DNA of 13,672 bases from an uncultured Flavobacterium sp. (GCA_946886675.1 CAMPIZ010000011.1:1-13672); one strand, 5' to 3'. Positions 1 through 7,953 are shown, counted from the first letter of the stretch. The notes: generated from the sequence alone by a model not told the origin. Made by a program: numbers and translations.

Positions 1-2
1 AA

Positions 3-65
3 AAAGACTTCCTGCTTACAAACAGAGGATTTCATTGGATTAATGAATACCCTTATAACAGATAG
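3..65 (+). CDS. Possible 3' end of an upstream gene (partial)
   Basis: The window opens inside a frame that reads about 20 codons from base 3 to a TAG at 63-65 and ends in FHWINEYPYNR, which looks protein-like. A second frame is also open, from base 1 to a TAA at 73-75, so frame choice is uncertain. The tail is too short to assign to a family and I do not recognise it. The stop lies about 70 bases before the next start, with a promoter-like element in between, so this would be the end of a separate transcription unit. Confidence 0.3.
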   Translation, partial: KDFLLTNRGFHWINEYPYNR

Positions 66-80
66 TTTATATTAAATTAA

Positions 81-113
81 TTAGCCATTCCCTGCCTTGT
101 TTTTTTACTTTTG
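81..113 (+). promoter_or_regulatory. Candidate flavobacterial promoter for the acyl-CoA dehydrogenase-like gene
   Basis: TACTTTTG at 106-113 matches the Bacteroidota -7 consensus TAnnTTTG at every fixed position. The -33 side is weak: TTA at 81-83 lies at suitable spacing (22 bases), whereas the exact TTG at 97-99 is too close. Transcription would start near 119-121, leaving a 5' leader of about 18 bases before the ATG at 138. The match is seen in the sequence; activity is inferred. Confidence 0.5.
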
Positions 114-137
114 CCCTACACTAACTAAAAACGGGTA

Positions 138-1229
138 ATGAGTAATTTTGAGTTTAAAGATTTGTGGTCACAAACAATAAAAGAATTTTCTGCACAATCA
201 GAAAAAGATGGGCAACTGCATCCGGAAATTCTTAAACTTATATACTCTCAAAACTGGTTTAATATATATGTCCCAAAAATTTATGGCGGACTGGAAAAAC
301 CACTTCCGGAGATACTTGAACTGGAAGAAGCCCTTGCCAAAGCAGATGGCAGTACTGCCTGGACCGTTACACTTTGCAGCGGAGCAGCGTGGTTTGCCGG
401 TTTTCTGGACCCGCAACTGGCCCTGGAAATATTTAGTGATCCAAAAGCCTGCCTTGCAGGAAGCGGAGCCAGTACAGGAACTGCCGTAAAAACCAAAAAT
501 GGCTACCTTATAAACGGAAACTGGAAATATGCCAGTGGCGCGCTGCATGCAACACACTTTACCATGAACTGCCTTATTAAAAACCCAGACGGTTCACCTG
601 TATTAAATAGTGGTAATGAAGAGCTTGTTCTTTCCTTTATTTTAGATAAAAAAGACGTTAGCATTATACCCCACTGGCCATCAATTGGTATGGTAGCATC
701 GGGCAGCCATAGTTTTGAAGTACATAATAAAGAGGTAGCCATAAACAGAAGTTTTGCAATAAACGAAAGTCTTATAGCCGGCTTTAAACACCTTAACTAT
801 CCTTTTATGCAGCTTGCGGAGAGCACTCTTGCCGTGAACTTTTTGGGTATGGCTTTACATTTTACTGAACTTGTTGAAGATTATTTTTGCAAACGATCAG
901 GCTTTGAACGTTACACCAATCAACAAAAAGACTTTTTTGAAAAAGAGCTTGCCTCCCAAAAGGAAATCCTTAATAACATCAGGAAGAGTTTTTATGACGC
1001 TGTAAATCTTTCCTGGAAACAGTTTATAGAGAAAGACAGCCCGGAAGATGCTGTACTTGAACTGGTAACTAAATATAGTAGGGAGCTTGCGCACACCTCC
1101 AGAAAAGTTGTAGATACGCTATATATTTATTGCGGACTTGAGGCTGCAAAGCACAGTTCAGAGCTTAATCGCGTATGGAGAGATATACATACCGCCAGCC
1201 AGCATTCACTCATGACTTTTAAATTTTAG
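138..1229 (+). CDS. Acyl-CoA dehydrogenase-family flavoprotein
   Basis: This 363-residue protein looks like a soluble cytoplasmic flavoenzyme of the acyl-CoA dehydrogenase fold. The N-terminal helical part has a typical 'YVPKIYGG' segment (about 44-51) followed by LEEALAKADGSTAW (about 62-75). The middle beta domain holds 'GYLINGNWKYASGA' (about 122-135), the usual flavin-proximal G-x-W-x-x-A/S-S-G pattern. The C-terminal helical domain ends with an RVWRDIHTASQH block (about 345-356), which resembles the Acyl-CoA_dh_2 domain of HsaA-like group D flavin monooxygenases more than that of classical fatty-acid dehydrogenases. There is no signal peptide. The start at 138 follows an A-rich leader just after a good promoter element, and length is normal for the family. 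A reductase partner or beta-oxidation genes would help choose between dehydrogenase and monooxygenase, but none are nearby. Substrate is unknown. It probably does not belong to the downstream transport locus, although it lies only about 115 bases before it. Confidence 0.8.
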   Translation: MSNFEFKDLWSQTIKEFSAQSEKDGQLHPEILKLIYSQNWFNIYVPKIYGGLEKPLPEILELEEALAKADGSTAWTVTLCSGAAWFAGFLDPQLALEIFSDPKACLAGSGASTGTAVKTKNGYLINGNWKYASGALHATHFTMNCLIKNPDGSPVLNSGNEELVLSFILDKKDVSIIPHWPSIGMVASGSHSFEVHNKEVAINRSFAINESLIAGFKHLNYPFMQLAESTLAVNFLGMALHFTELVEDYFCKRSGFERYTNQQKDFFEKELASQKEILNNIRKSFYDAVNLSWKQFIEKDSPEDAVLELVTKYSRELAHTSRKVVDTLYIYCGLEAAKHSSELNRVWRDIHTASQHSLMTFKF

Positions 1230-1344
1230 TCTCCAAAAAACGACACAGGTAAAAGCCAATTTAAACTTCCCGTAACATAAACTTAAAATGAATGTCTGGG
1301 AGTTTATTCAGGATTGTTTTTCTTTTGCCTATGCTGTTTTTATC

Positions 1345-1923
1345 ATGAGAAAAAAGCTTACTTTACTACCAGACAACGAATTACAAAAACTCCTGACCGA
1401 AGGGAGCAAGCCTGCCTTTGAAGTAATTTTTGACCGTTACTGGAAAAAATTATACAATTACGCATATAAAATATACAGTGACGAGGAAATTTGTCAGGAC
1501 ATTGTTCAGGAAATATTCATAAGCCTGTGGAATAACGCATCCGGCACGCCTATCCTTAATCTGGATGCCTACCTTACCCGTTCTGTAAAATATAAGGTAG
1601 CTAACCATATAAGAAGCCTTAAATTTAACCAGGAGCAGACAGATATTCTTGAAAACATAGCTATACCGGAAAAATCAGCCAATGATATTGAATACATTGA
1701 GTTTGAACAGGGTGTAATGAATGAGATAGAAAAGCTTTCGCCAAAATGTAAAGAGGTATTTGTAATGAGCCGTTTTGAGAATTACACTAACAGCGAAATA
1801 GCAAAAAAACTAAACCTCTCTGTCCATACTGTAGAAAAGCACATTAGCAATGCCATTAAGCAGCTTCGCAATAACCTGGGGAGCTTTCAGCTTACTATTT
1901 TTGTTATCACATTGTTTCTTTAA
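1345..1923 (+). CDS. ECF-type RNA polymerase sigma factor (FecI-like, Bacteroidota sigma-70 family)
   Basis: From the ATG at 1345 this is a 192-residue cytoplasmic sigma factor. Region 2 (about residues 23-92) shows AFEVIFDRYWKKLYNYAYK and the DIVQEIFISLW helix that contacts core polymerase and the -10 element. Region 4 (about 124-175) has LSPKCKEVFVMSRFENYTNSEIA followed by a helix-turn-helix (LNLSVHTVEKHISNAIKQLR). An in-frame ATG at 1288 would add 19 residues, mostly hydrophobic and atypical for the family; I prefer 1345, which gives the usual length and MRKKL start, but 1288 has a more A-rich leader. The protein ends in a short hydrophobic tail (FQLTIFVITLFL). The next gene is a FecR-like anti-sigma factor and then an STN-domain SusC, the classic order for cell-surface signalling. 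It is inferred to transcribe the 3055-10452 genes when substrate is sensed. Family assignment is firm; target promoters are not known. Confidence 0.93.
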   Translation: MRKKLTLLPDNELQKLLTEGSKPAFEVIFDRYWKKLYNYAYKIYSDEEICQDIVQEIFISLWNNASGTPILNLDAYLTRSVKYKVANHIRSLKFNQEQTDILENIAIPEKSANDIEYIEFEQGVMNEIEKLSPKCKEVFVMSRFENYTNSEIAKKLNLSVHTVEKHISNAIKQLRNNLGSFQLTIFVITLFL

Positions 1924-1986
1924 TGTTACCTCACTTACTTCTTTTTTAAGAAAACATTAAACCTAAAATTCTTACTACTTGTACTA

Positions 1987-2022
1987 CTGCTTTTATGTGA
2001 CTATAAAGTAAAAGCAGGAATT
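1987..2022 (+). promoter_or_regulatory. Hairpin and ribosome-binding region in front of the TTG start of the FecR-like gene
   Basis: CTGCTTTTA at 1987-1995 is perfectly complementary to TAAAAGCAG at 2009-2017, giving a 9-bp stem with a 13-base gap that a U-G pair could narrow to 11. The right arm overlaps the start of the only purine-rich element (AGGA, 2016-2019) before the TTG at 2023. The stem could therefore limit translation of the anti-sigma factor. It is not a convincing terminator because no T run follows. The inverted repeat is seen directly; the regulatory role is inferred. Confidence 0.4.
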
Positions 2023-2970
2023 TTGAAAAAAGAAGATTTTATAGTTTTAGCTGAAAAGTATGCTGCAGGAAACTGTACAGCTGAAGAAAAATTTGTTGTT
2101 GAAAATTACTTTGACAGACTGCAGGAAGCAGAAATATCATACGATGATAAATTTCTGGCAGAAAAAAGAAATATTATCCTAAACTACATATACAGCAATA
2201 TCAAGCCTGTTGCAAAAATAAAAAACTTCACGCCGTGGAAACAGGTTATGAAAGTAGCAGCCTCTGTTGTTATTCTTGCAGGTTTGGCTTTTACCTATAT
2301 GCTTCTTACAAAAGAAACTGCGATGATTATGCAAATGGCGGCCAAAGGCGAAAAAAAAGAAGTATTGTTTAACGATGGCAGTGTGATAGTACTTAATGGA
2401 AACAGCAGTATTTCTTATCCTGAAGTTTTTGGAAATACAAGAAACATAGAGCTTACCGGAGAAGCTTACTTTAAAGTACAGCGCAATCCGCAAAAGCCAT
2501 TTATTGTAAAAACTAAAAATGTAGATGTAAAAGTTCTGGGTACTTCCTTTAATATCAATGCTTATAATAAAACCAGTACTAAAGTGAGCGTAATTACCGG
2601 GCGTGTTGAAGTTTTGGGAGAGGATGGTAAAAAAGTTATCCTTACCAGAGATGAGCAGGCCAACTACAGCACCAGCGAAAGTTTTACGTTAACTAAAGAT
2701 AAAAGCTGCGAAGGTATAGCATGGACCAGAAATATTATCATGCTTAATAACACCACACTTGGCGAAACAGCAAAAACACTCGAAAACTGGTACAACGTAA
2801 AAATTGAATTCGAGAACAAGGATATGGAATTACTTACCATATCAGGAAAATTTAAAGATGAAAAACTTGAAAATGTAATGAAAAGCATCGCATTTCTTAA
2901 AGACCTTAAAATCGATTATATAACTAAAAACCATATCGTTATAAGAAGAAACACAACTATTAACCCTTAA
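2023..2970 (+). CDS. FecR-family anti-sigma factor (membrane-spanning)
   Basis: This 315-residue protein would sit in the inner membrane and relay a signal from the STN domain of the transporter to the sigma factor encoded upstream. The N-terminal cytoplasmic sigma-binding part (1-75) has the typical FIVLAEKYAAGNCTAEE start. A single membrane helix lies at about 77-95. The periplasmic FecR domain (about 104-200) shows EVLFNDGSVIVLNGNSSISYP, ELTGEAYFKV and VKVLGTSFNINAY, all family hallmarks. A C-terminal DUF4974-like domain (about 240-310) follows, with TLGETAKTLENWYNVKIEF. Translation must begin at TTG 2023, because the frame upstream, back to the sigma stop, contains no ATG or GTG and the TTG places KKEDFIVLAEKY at the expected N-terminus. 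Length is normal for Bacteroidota FecR proteins. It lies 99 bases after the sigma gene and in the same frame. Confidence 0.93.
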   Translation: MKKEDFIVLAEKYAAGNCTAEEKFVVENYFDRLQEAEISYDDKFLAEKRNIILNYIYSNIKPVAKIKNFTPWKQVMKVAASVVILAGLAFTYMLLTKETAMIMQMAAKGEKKEVLFNDGSVIVLNGNSSISYPEVFGNTRNIELTGEAYFKVQRNPQKPFIVKTKNVDVKVLGTSFNINAYNKTSTKVSVITGRVEVLGEDGKKVILTRDEQANYSTSESFTLTKDKSCEGIAWTRNIIMLNNTTLGETAKTLENWYNVKIEFENKDMELLTISGKFKDEKLENVMKSIAFLKDLKIDYITKNHIVIRRNTTINP

Positions 2971-2979
2971 AACACAAAA

Positions 2980-3009
2980 CCCGCATCTGCTGCAACAGAA
3001 ACGGGCCGT
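2980..3009 (+). promoter_or_regulatory. GC-rich hairpin and palindrome between FecR-like and SusC-like genes
   Basis: A GC-rich island stands out in an A-rich 84-base gap. CCCG (2980-2983) pairs with CGGG (3002-3005), and TCTG (2986-2989) pairs with CAGA (2996-2999) around a six-base loop. It runs into the odd palindrome ACGG-G-CCGT (3001-3009). No TAnnTTTG element is visible in this gap. It could be part of an ECF-type promoter or operator for the transport genes, or an RNA stem separating regulatory from structural genes. No T run follows, so a standard terminator is unlikely. Confidence 0.3.
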
Positions 3010-3054
3010 AAAAACAAAGACTAGAAACAAAATCAAATTTATAGCCTTATAGTA

Positions 3055-6000
3055 ATGAATACTAAACTACAATTTTTTTTGAATCATTTAACAAACAAAT
3101 ACCTTTATTTGTTATGTGCTTTTTTTATGGCTGCACAGGCTTTTGCCTTGCCGTCAAAATCCGCATCCGGGAGTGAGCAGCACATTACTTTAAACCTAAA
3201 AAATGCTCCTTTAAAAGAAGTATTTACAGCAATTGAACAACGAACAGAGTATACCTTTGTTTTTGACGAAAAAGTATCAGGCACAAACAACCGTGTAAGC
3301 ATAAATGCCAAAGACGAAAGTGTTGAACAGATATTAAATAAAATAACACTGAAAACAGGGTTTGTTTTCAGGAAATTAAACAACACCATAACAGTAACCA
3401 AAAACGACCAGCAGATAATACGAGGAAGGGTTACTGACGAAGCCGGGCTGCCTTTACCGGGTGCATCTGTTATGGAAAAGGGCACTACAAACGGCACTAC
3501 AACAGACATGGATGGTAATTTTTCACTTACTGTTCCTAATAATGCTGTTTTAGTAGTTTCATTCCTTGGTTATCAAGATCAAGAAGTAATAGCAAGAGGT
3601 GGTGAAATAAACATAACACTTGCCGAAAAGACAAATGTGCTTAACGAGGTAGTTGTAACTGCCCTTGGTATTAAAAGGGAAGAAAAGCGCCTTGGTTTTG
3701 CCCAGCAGACCTTAAAATCAGAAGATTTGGAGAAAACAACTCCAAACAACTGGTCGTCTGCTCTTAAAGGTAAAGTTGCAGGACTTAATATTGTATCTTC
3801 AGGTTCGGGCCCGCTTACCTCTCAAAATATCATTTTAAGAGGTAACAGGTCATTAAACCTTCAGCAAAATACTGCCCTTATCATAGTAGACGGTGTACCT
3901 GTTAACCAGGAAATGACAACTTCAGGTTCTCCTACTGCTTATATGGGAGAAGATTCACCTATTGATTACGGTAATGGCATATCAGAACTTAATTTAGATG
4001 ATATTGAAAGTGTAACTGTCCTTAAAGGTGCGGGTGCAACCGCTCTTTACGGTAGCCGTGCAGCAAACGGTGCATTAATTATCACTACAAAATCCGGAAA
4101 GAAAAACAAAGGCCTTGGTGTTACATACAGCACAGGTGCAACTTTTGATGTAATACAGAGATGGCCGGACTGGCAATACAAATACGGACAGGGTACAGGA
4201 AAATCTTTTGATGATAACGGTGACCCATACTACTCTTATGGAGCATCTGAAGATGGAAGCAGCACAGGAGGGACAAGTAGTGCCTGGGGGCCGGAGTTTA
4301 ACGGACAGTATTTCTATCAGTATGACCCAACGCTGGAAGGCCAGTCGGCAGAAAGACAATTATGGAGGCCGTATGAAGATAACAGAAAAGATTTTTGGAG
4401 AACAGGTGTTACTTTAAACAACAACCTTACTGTACAGGGTGGTGACGAAAAAGGATCTATGCGATTCTCACTTGGCCATCAAAAGAATGAATGGATTATG
4501 CCTAACACAGGTTTTGAAAGAATAACCGCTGCTGTTAACGCTAACTATCAGGTATCTGAAAGAATTAAGCTTGGTTCATCAATCAACTACAATAATCGTA
4601 CAAGTGATAATCTTCCTTCTACAGGATACAACAACGGGTCTATTGCTTATTTCATGATTTTCCAGCAGCCAAATATTCCTTTGGACTGGTACCGCCCTAT
4701 ATGGGAACAGGGCCAGGAAAATCTTCAGCAGGTACACCCTTTCAGCTCTTATATAGACAACCCTTACCTAATTGCTTATGAAGCACTAAACACGCTGGAT
4801 AACGATCAGATAATTGGTAATATATATGCAAATATCAATATTACTCCAAACCTTGATTTATTACTAAGATCGGCTATCAATACATACAGCCAGCAAAGGG
4901 AGCAAAAAAGACCTTACAGCATTAACCGTTATGCCAAAGGTTTTTACAAAAGGCAGGATATATTTAGTCAGGAGGTTAATACAGACTTTTTACTTACCTA
5001 TAAAAATGACTTTACAGAAGATTTCTCATTTTCAGGATCAGTGGGTGGTAACATAAGAAACCAGAAATACAGAAACCTTGAGGCTGAAGTGGAAGGACTT
5101 GTAGTACCGGGCGTATACAAACTTGCCAATGGTATTAACTCTCCGATACTTGAAGCAAATGACAGAATAAGAAAAGTAAACAGTTTATATGGTTTATTAA
5201 CTTTCTCATATAAAGACCAGATATTTTTAGACATTACCGGACGTAACGACTGGTCGTCTACTTTACCGGAGAAAAACAATTCATTCTTCTATCCATCAGT
5301 AAATACCAGCTTTATATTATCGGATATCTTTACACTACCACAAACTATAGATTATCTTAAGTACAGGTTCTCTTTTGCGCAGGTAGGTAATGATACTGAT
5401 CCATATCTTACTCAAAAATATTATGACCAGAGTGCTTTCCCTAGTTCTGCAGTGGCGCCTCTACTAAGGTATAACCCCGACTTTAAGCCGGAAATTACTA
5501 CAAGCTTTGAGACTGGTTTTGAAATTTTCTTACTTAACAAGCGTCTTAATTTTGATGCGACAGTGTACGAAAGTAATTCTAAAAACCAGATTATTAGGGT
5601 ACCTCTTGACTACAGTACAGGTTACAACAGCGCAGTTCTTAACGCAGGTGAAGTAAGAAACCGTGGTATTGAATTATTGCTGGGCGGTAAAATATTTGAC
5701 AACCCTGGTTTTAAATGGTCTGCAAACCTAAACTGGTCACGCAACTGGAACAAGGTACTTTCTCTGGCAGAGGGTATACAGGACCAACAGGTAATAGGTG
5801 AAGGCGGTACAGCATCAATAATTGCTAAGGTAGGCGGAACAACCACTGCTATATATGGTTATGGCTTTGTAAGGTCTCCTGATGGCCAGATAGTGTATGA
5901 CGATGCAGGTTTACCGGCTTATCCTGAAGAAATTCAATATATAGGTGATGCCAGCCCTGACTGGAAAGCCGGACTTACAAACGTATTTACAGTAGGAAAC

Positions 6001-6492
6001 TTTACCGCAAGCGTTACTGTTGACGGGCAATATGGTGGTATAATTTACTCACAAACACACCATAAATCTATGGAACAGGGTAAACTTACCTCAACATATT
6101 ATGGCAGGGAAACCGGATTTATTGTAGGTGAAGGTGTGGTACAAAATGCTGATGGTTCATACTCACCAAACACAACCGAGGTTGAAACTCCGGAATGGTA
6201 CAAGCGTTATTACAGAAGAGCAAACATTGAGTCGAACTCATTTGATGCTTCTTACCTTAAGCTTCGTGAAGTAAGCCTTATGTATAACTTCCCAAAAACA
6301 TGGATAAAAAATACAGGTTTAAACAGTGTACAACTTTCAGTATTCGGGCGTGACCTTGCTGTAGTTTCAGATTTCCCAATCTATGATCCTGAAACTGCTG
6401 CATTAAACGGTAACAGCATTCTACCGGGTGTAGAGATGGGCCAGATGCCTTCTCCTGCTACTTACGGATTTAATTTAAAAGTGAACTTTTAA
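3055..6492 (+). CDS. SusC/RagA-type TonB-linked outer-membrane transporter with STN signalling domain
   Basis: This 1145-residue beta-barrel protein would import a SusD-bound ligand across the outer membrane using TonB energy. A signal peptide of about 31 residues ends at AFA. An STN domain (about 42-118, ITLNLKNAPLKEVFTAIEQ through TITVTKND) follows, the part that contacts FecR in FecA-type systems. Next come a carboxypeptidase-regulatory-like domain (about 120-190, IRGRVTDEAGLPLPGASV), a TonB-box-like NEVVVTALG (197-205), a plug with the SusC signature LYGSRAANGALIITT (331-345), and a long barrel ending in the aromatic-containing YGFNLKVNF. STN is absent from most SusC proteins and marks those coupled to ECF sigma/FecR pairs, as here. 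Only six bases separate it from the SusD-like gene. Neighbouring hydrolases suggest a phosphorylated substrate, but the transporter sequence itself does not reveal the ligand. Confidence 0.95.
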   Translation: MNTKLQFFLNHLTNKYLYLLCAFFMAAQAFALPSKSASGSEQHITLNLKNAPLKEVFTAIEQRTEYTFVFDEKVSGTNNRVSINAKDESVEQILNKITLKTGFVFRKLNNTITVTKNDQQIIRGRVTDEAGLPLPGASVMEKGTTNGTTTDMDGNFSLTVPNNAVLVVSFLGYQDQEVIARGGEINITLAEKTNVLNEVVVTALGIKREEKRLGFAQQTLKSEDLEKTTPNNWSSALKGKVAGLNIVSSGSGPLTSQNIILRGNRSLNLQQNTALIIVDGVPVNQEMTTSGSPTAYMGEDSPIDYGNGISELNLDDIESVTVLKGAGATALYGSRAANGALIITTKSGKKNKGLGVTYSTGATFDVIQRWPDWQYKYGQGTGKSFDDNGDPYYSYGASEDGSSTGGTSSAWGPEFNGQYFYQYDPTLEGQSAERQLWRPYEDNRKDFWRTGVTLNNNLTVQGGDEKGSMRFSLGHQKNEWIMPNTGFERITAAVNANYQVSERIKLGSSINYNNRTSDNLPSTGYNNGSIAYFMIFQQPNIPLDWYRPIWEQGQENLQQVHPFSSYIDNPYLIAYEALNTLDNDQIIGNIYANINITPNLDLLLRSAINTYSQQREQKRPYSINRYAKGFYKRQDIFSQEVNTDFLLTYKNDFTEDFSFSGSVGGNIRNQKYRNLEAEVEGLVVPGVYKLANGINSPILEANDRIRKVNSLYGLLTFSYKDQIFLDITGRNDWSSTLPEKNNSFFYPSVNTSFILSDIFTLPQTIDYLKYRFSFAQVGNDTDPYLTQKYYDQSAFPSSAVAPLLRYNPDFKPEITTSFETGFEIFLLNKRLNFDATVYESNSKNQIIRVPLDYSTGYNSAVLNAGEVRNRGIELLLGGKIFDNPGFKWSANLNWSRNWNKVLSLAEGIQDQQVIGEGGTASIIAKVGGTTTAIYGYGFVRSPDGQIVYDDAGLPAYPEEIQYIGDASPDWKAGLTNVFTVGNFTASVTVDGQYGGIIYSQTHHKSMEQGKLTSTYYGRETGFIVGEGVVQNADGSYSPNTTEVETPEWYKRYYRRANIESNSFDASYLKLREVSLMYNFPKTWIKNTGLNSVQLSVFGRDLAVVSDFPIYDPETAALNGNSILPGVEMGQMPSPATYGFNLKVNF

Positions 6493-6498
6493 TAAAAA

Positions 6499-7944
6499 AT
6501 GAAAATGAAAAAGCTACAATTCTTAGCAGCATTCCTATCACTAATAATTTTAGGCAGTGCATGTACAAGCGATTTTGAAGAAACAAACGAAGATCCTAAC
6601 AGGATTGCAGAAATAAGCCCGGGAACTCTTTTAAATCCCATTATTTACGGAATGGCAAGCCATAATGCAAAGCGAAGCTCTGATGTTACATTCAACCTTA
6701 TGCAGGTTACTGTACCATTTCCAAGTGTTTCAGGCGGCCTGCACCGTTATGATGTAAGTCCTAACATAGGCAACTCATCATGGAGCAGTTCATACAGATG
6801 GCTGGCAAACATACGCGAAATGCGTATAGCTGCCGAAACTGCCGGAGATGAAAATTACCTGGCTATTGCTCTTACACTTAATGCGTGGGTATACTCAAAC
6901 CTTACAGATATTTTTGGGCCTGTGCCAATGACAGAAGCTGTGAGAGGTGAAGAAGGATTGTTATATCCTGCATATGATTCTCAGGAAATGATTTACGAAA
7001 CTATACTTGCTGACCTTGAAGCTGCAAATGAAATGTACAATCTTGAGGAAAATATGGCTTATGCTCCGGATATCCTGTTTAACAATGATATCATGAAATG
7101 GAAAAAATTTACAAACTCACTTCACATGAGGTTGTTACTAAGGATTTCAAACCGTACGGAAACTAACGCTTTCCAGCAGCTTACAAACATGATACAGAAC
7201 CTTGAAACATATCCTGTATTTGAAAGCACAGATGAATCTGCTATCCTACAGGTAACAGGCGTTGGAGAAAATGTATCACCTTGGGGAAGGCCTCAGGACT
7301 TCAGGCTAAGTGTAAAGATGGCTTCATTCTTTATTGACTACCTTAACGAGTTTGAAGATCCAAGAAGGCCACTTATTGCTACAACCGGAACAGATAATGA
7401 AACCGGAGAAAACCTTGGATACATAGGCATTCCAAGTGCTTATGACGGTAACGACTCACAGTTTACTTATAACGCATCAACTTTACAGATACTTCCTGTT
7501 ACAAACCCAATGCAGATTTTCATCCTTCCTTACTCTGAAGTAGAGTTCATAAAGGCAGAAATGGCTCAAAGAGGATTTACAGGAGGCGATGCACAGGTAC
7601 ATTATGAAAATGGTGTGGCCGGCGCTATAGAGCAGGTTAAAGCAGAAATTCCTGATACTTATTTTGATAATCCTGCTGTGCAGTATGACGGTACACTGGA
7701 GCAAATCATGCTTCAAAAATACTATGCTTTATACTTTGTAGATTATCAGCAGTGGTTTGAGTACAGAAGAACAGGACTGCCGGAACTTCCTACAACTTCT
7801 TCTATGCTAAACAACGGTATAATGCCATCAAGATTCACTTATCCTACAGACCAGCAGGTATACAATAATGCAAACTACCTTGAAGCTGTACAAATGATAG
7901 GTGGAGACGATGATATCAACACAAAAGTTTGGTGGGACAATTAA
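6499..7944 (+). CDS. SusD/RagB-family substrate-binding outer-membrane lipoprotein
   Basis: This 481-residue lipoprotein would cap the SusC barrel and bind ligand at the cell surface. A signal peptide ends in a lipobox, LGSAC, with the lipidated Cys at residue 22. The mature start CTSDFEE closely resembles the acidic surface-export signal described for Flavobacterium lipoproteins. The body has features of the SusD-like_2 group: ETNEDPNRIAEISPGTLLNPIIYGM near the N-terminus, a helical TPR-like core with 'ALTLNAWVYSNLTDIFGPVPMTEA' (about 121-144), and YALYFVDYQQWFEYRRTGLPEL (about 411-432) near the end. Length is standard. A second in-frame ATG at 6505 would also give a functional signal peptide. 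It is the second gene of a tight run and is surely the partner of the preceding SusC. The ligand cannot be read from the sequence. Confidence 0.93.
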   Translation: MKMKKLQFLAAFLSLIILGSACTSDFEETNEDPNRIAEISPGTLLNPIIYGMASHNAKRSSDVTFNLMQVTVPFPSVSGGLHRYDVSPNIGNSSWSSSYRWLANIREMRIAAETAGDENYLAIALTLNAWVYSNLTDIFGPVPMTEAVRGEEGLLYPAYDSQEMIYETILADLEAANEMYNLEENMAYAPDILFNNDIMKWKKFTNSLHMRLLLRISNRTETNAFQQLTNMIQNLETYPVFESTDESAILQVTGVGENVSPWGRPQDFRLSVKMASFFIDYLNEFEDPRRPLIATTGTDNETGENLGYIGIPSAYDGNDSQFTYNASTLQILPVTNPMQIFILPYSEVEFIKAEMAQRGFTGGDAQVHYENGVAGAIEQVKAEIPDTYFDNPAVQYDGTLEQIMLQKYYALYFVDYQQWFEYRRTGLPELPTTSSMLNNGIMPSRFTYPTDQQVYNNANYLEAVQMIGGDDDINTKVWWDN

Positions 7945-7953
7945 TACTTAAGA

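Noticed and set aside
97..113. TTG at 97-99 as the -33 element for the promoter at 106-113
   Set aside because: Only six bases separate the two elements, far short of the roughly 17-23 expected.
198..557. Antisense open frame of 119 codons opposite the acyl-CoA dehydrogenase-like gene
   Set aside because: It has a Cys-rich, low-complexity translation with no recognisable domain, and the + strand frame matches a known fold.
1948..2022. Hydrophobic, signal-peptide-like extension of the FecR-like protein (LKFLLLVLLLLC)
   Set aside because: No ATG or GTG exists in frame, and FecR proteins begin with the cytoplasmic part found directly after TTG 2023. It is kept only as a note under the shared-frame finding.
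4998..5279. Antisense open frames within the SusC-like gene, including 4998-5279 and 4075-4359
   Set aside because: They lie opposite a long, clearly conserved coding sequence and show no family motif; they are shadows of the + strand gene.
3055..7944. Reading the SusC/SusD pair as a glycan-utilisation locus
   Set aside because: No glycoside hydrolase, polysaccharide lyase, sulfatase or sugar-processing gene lies in the run; both linked enzymes are phosphoesterases.
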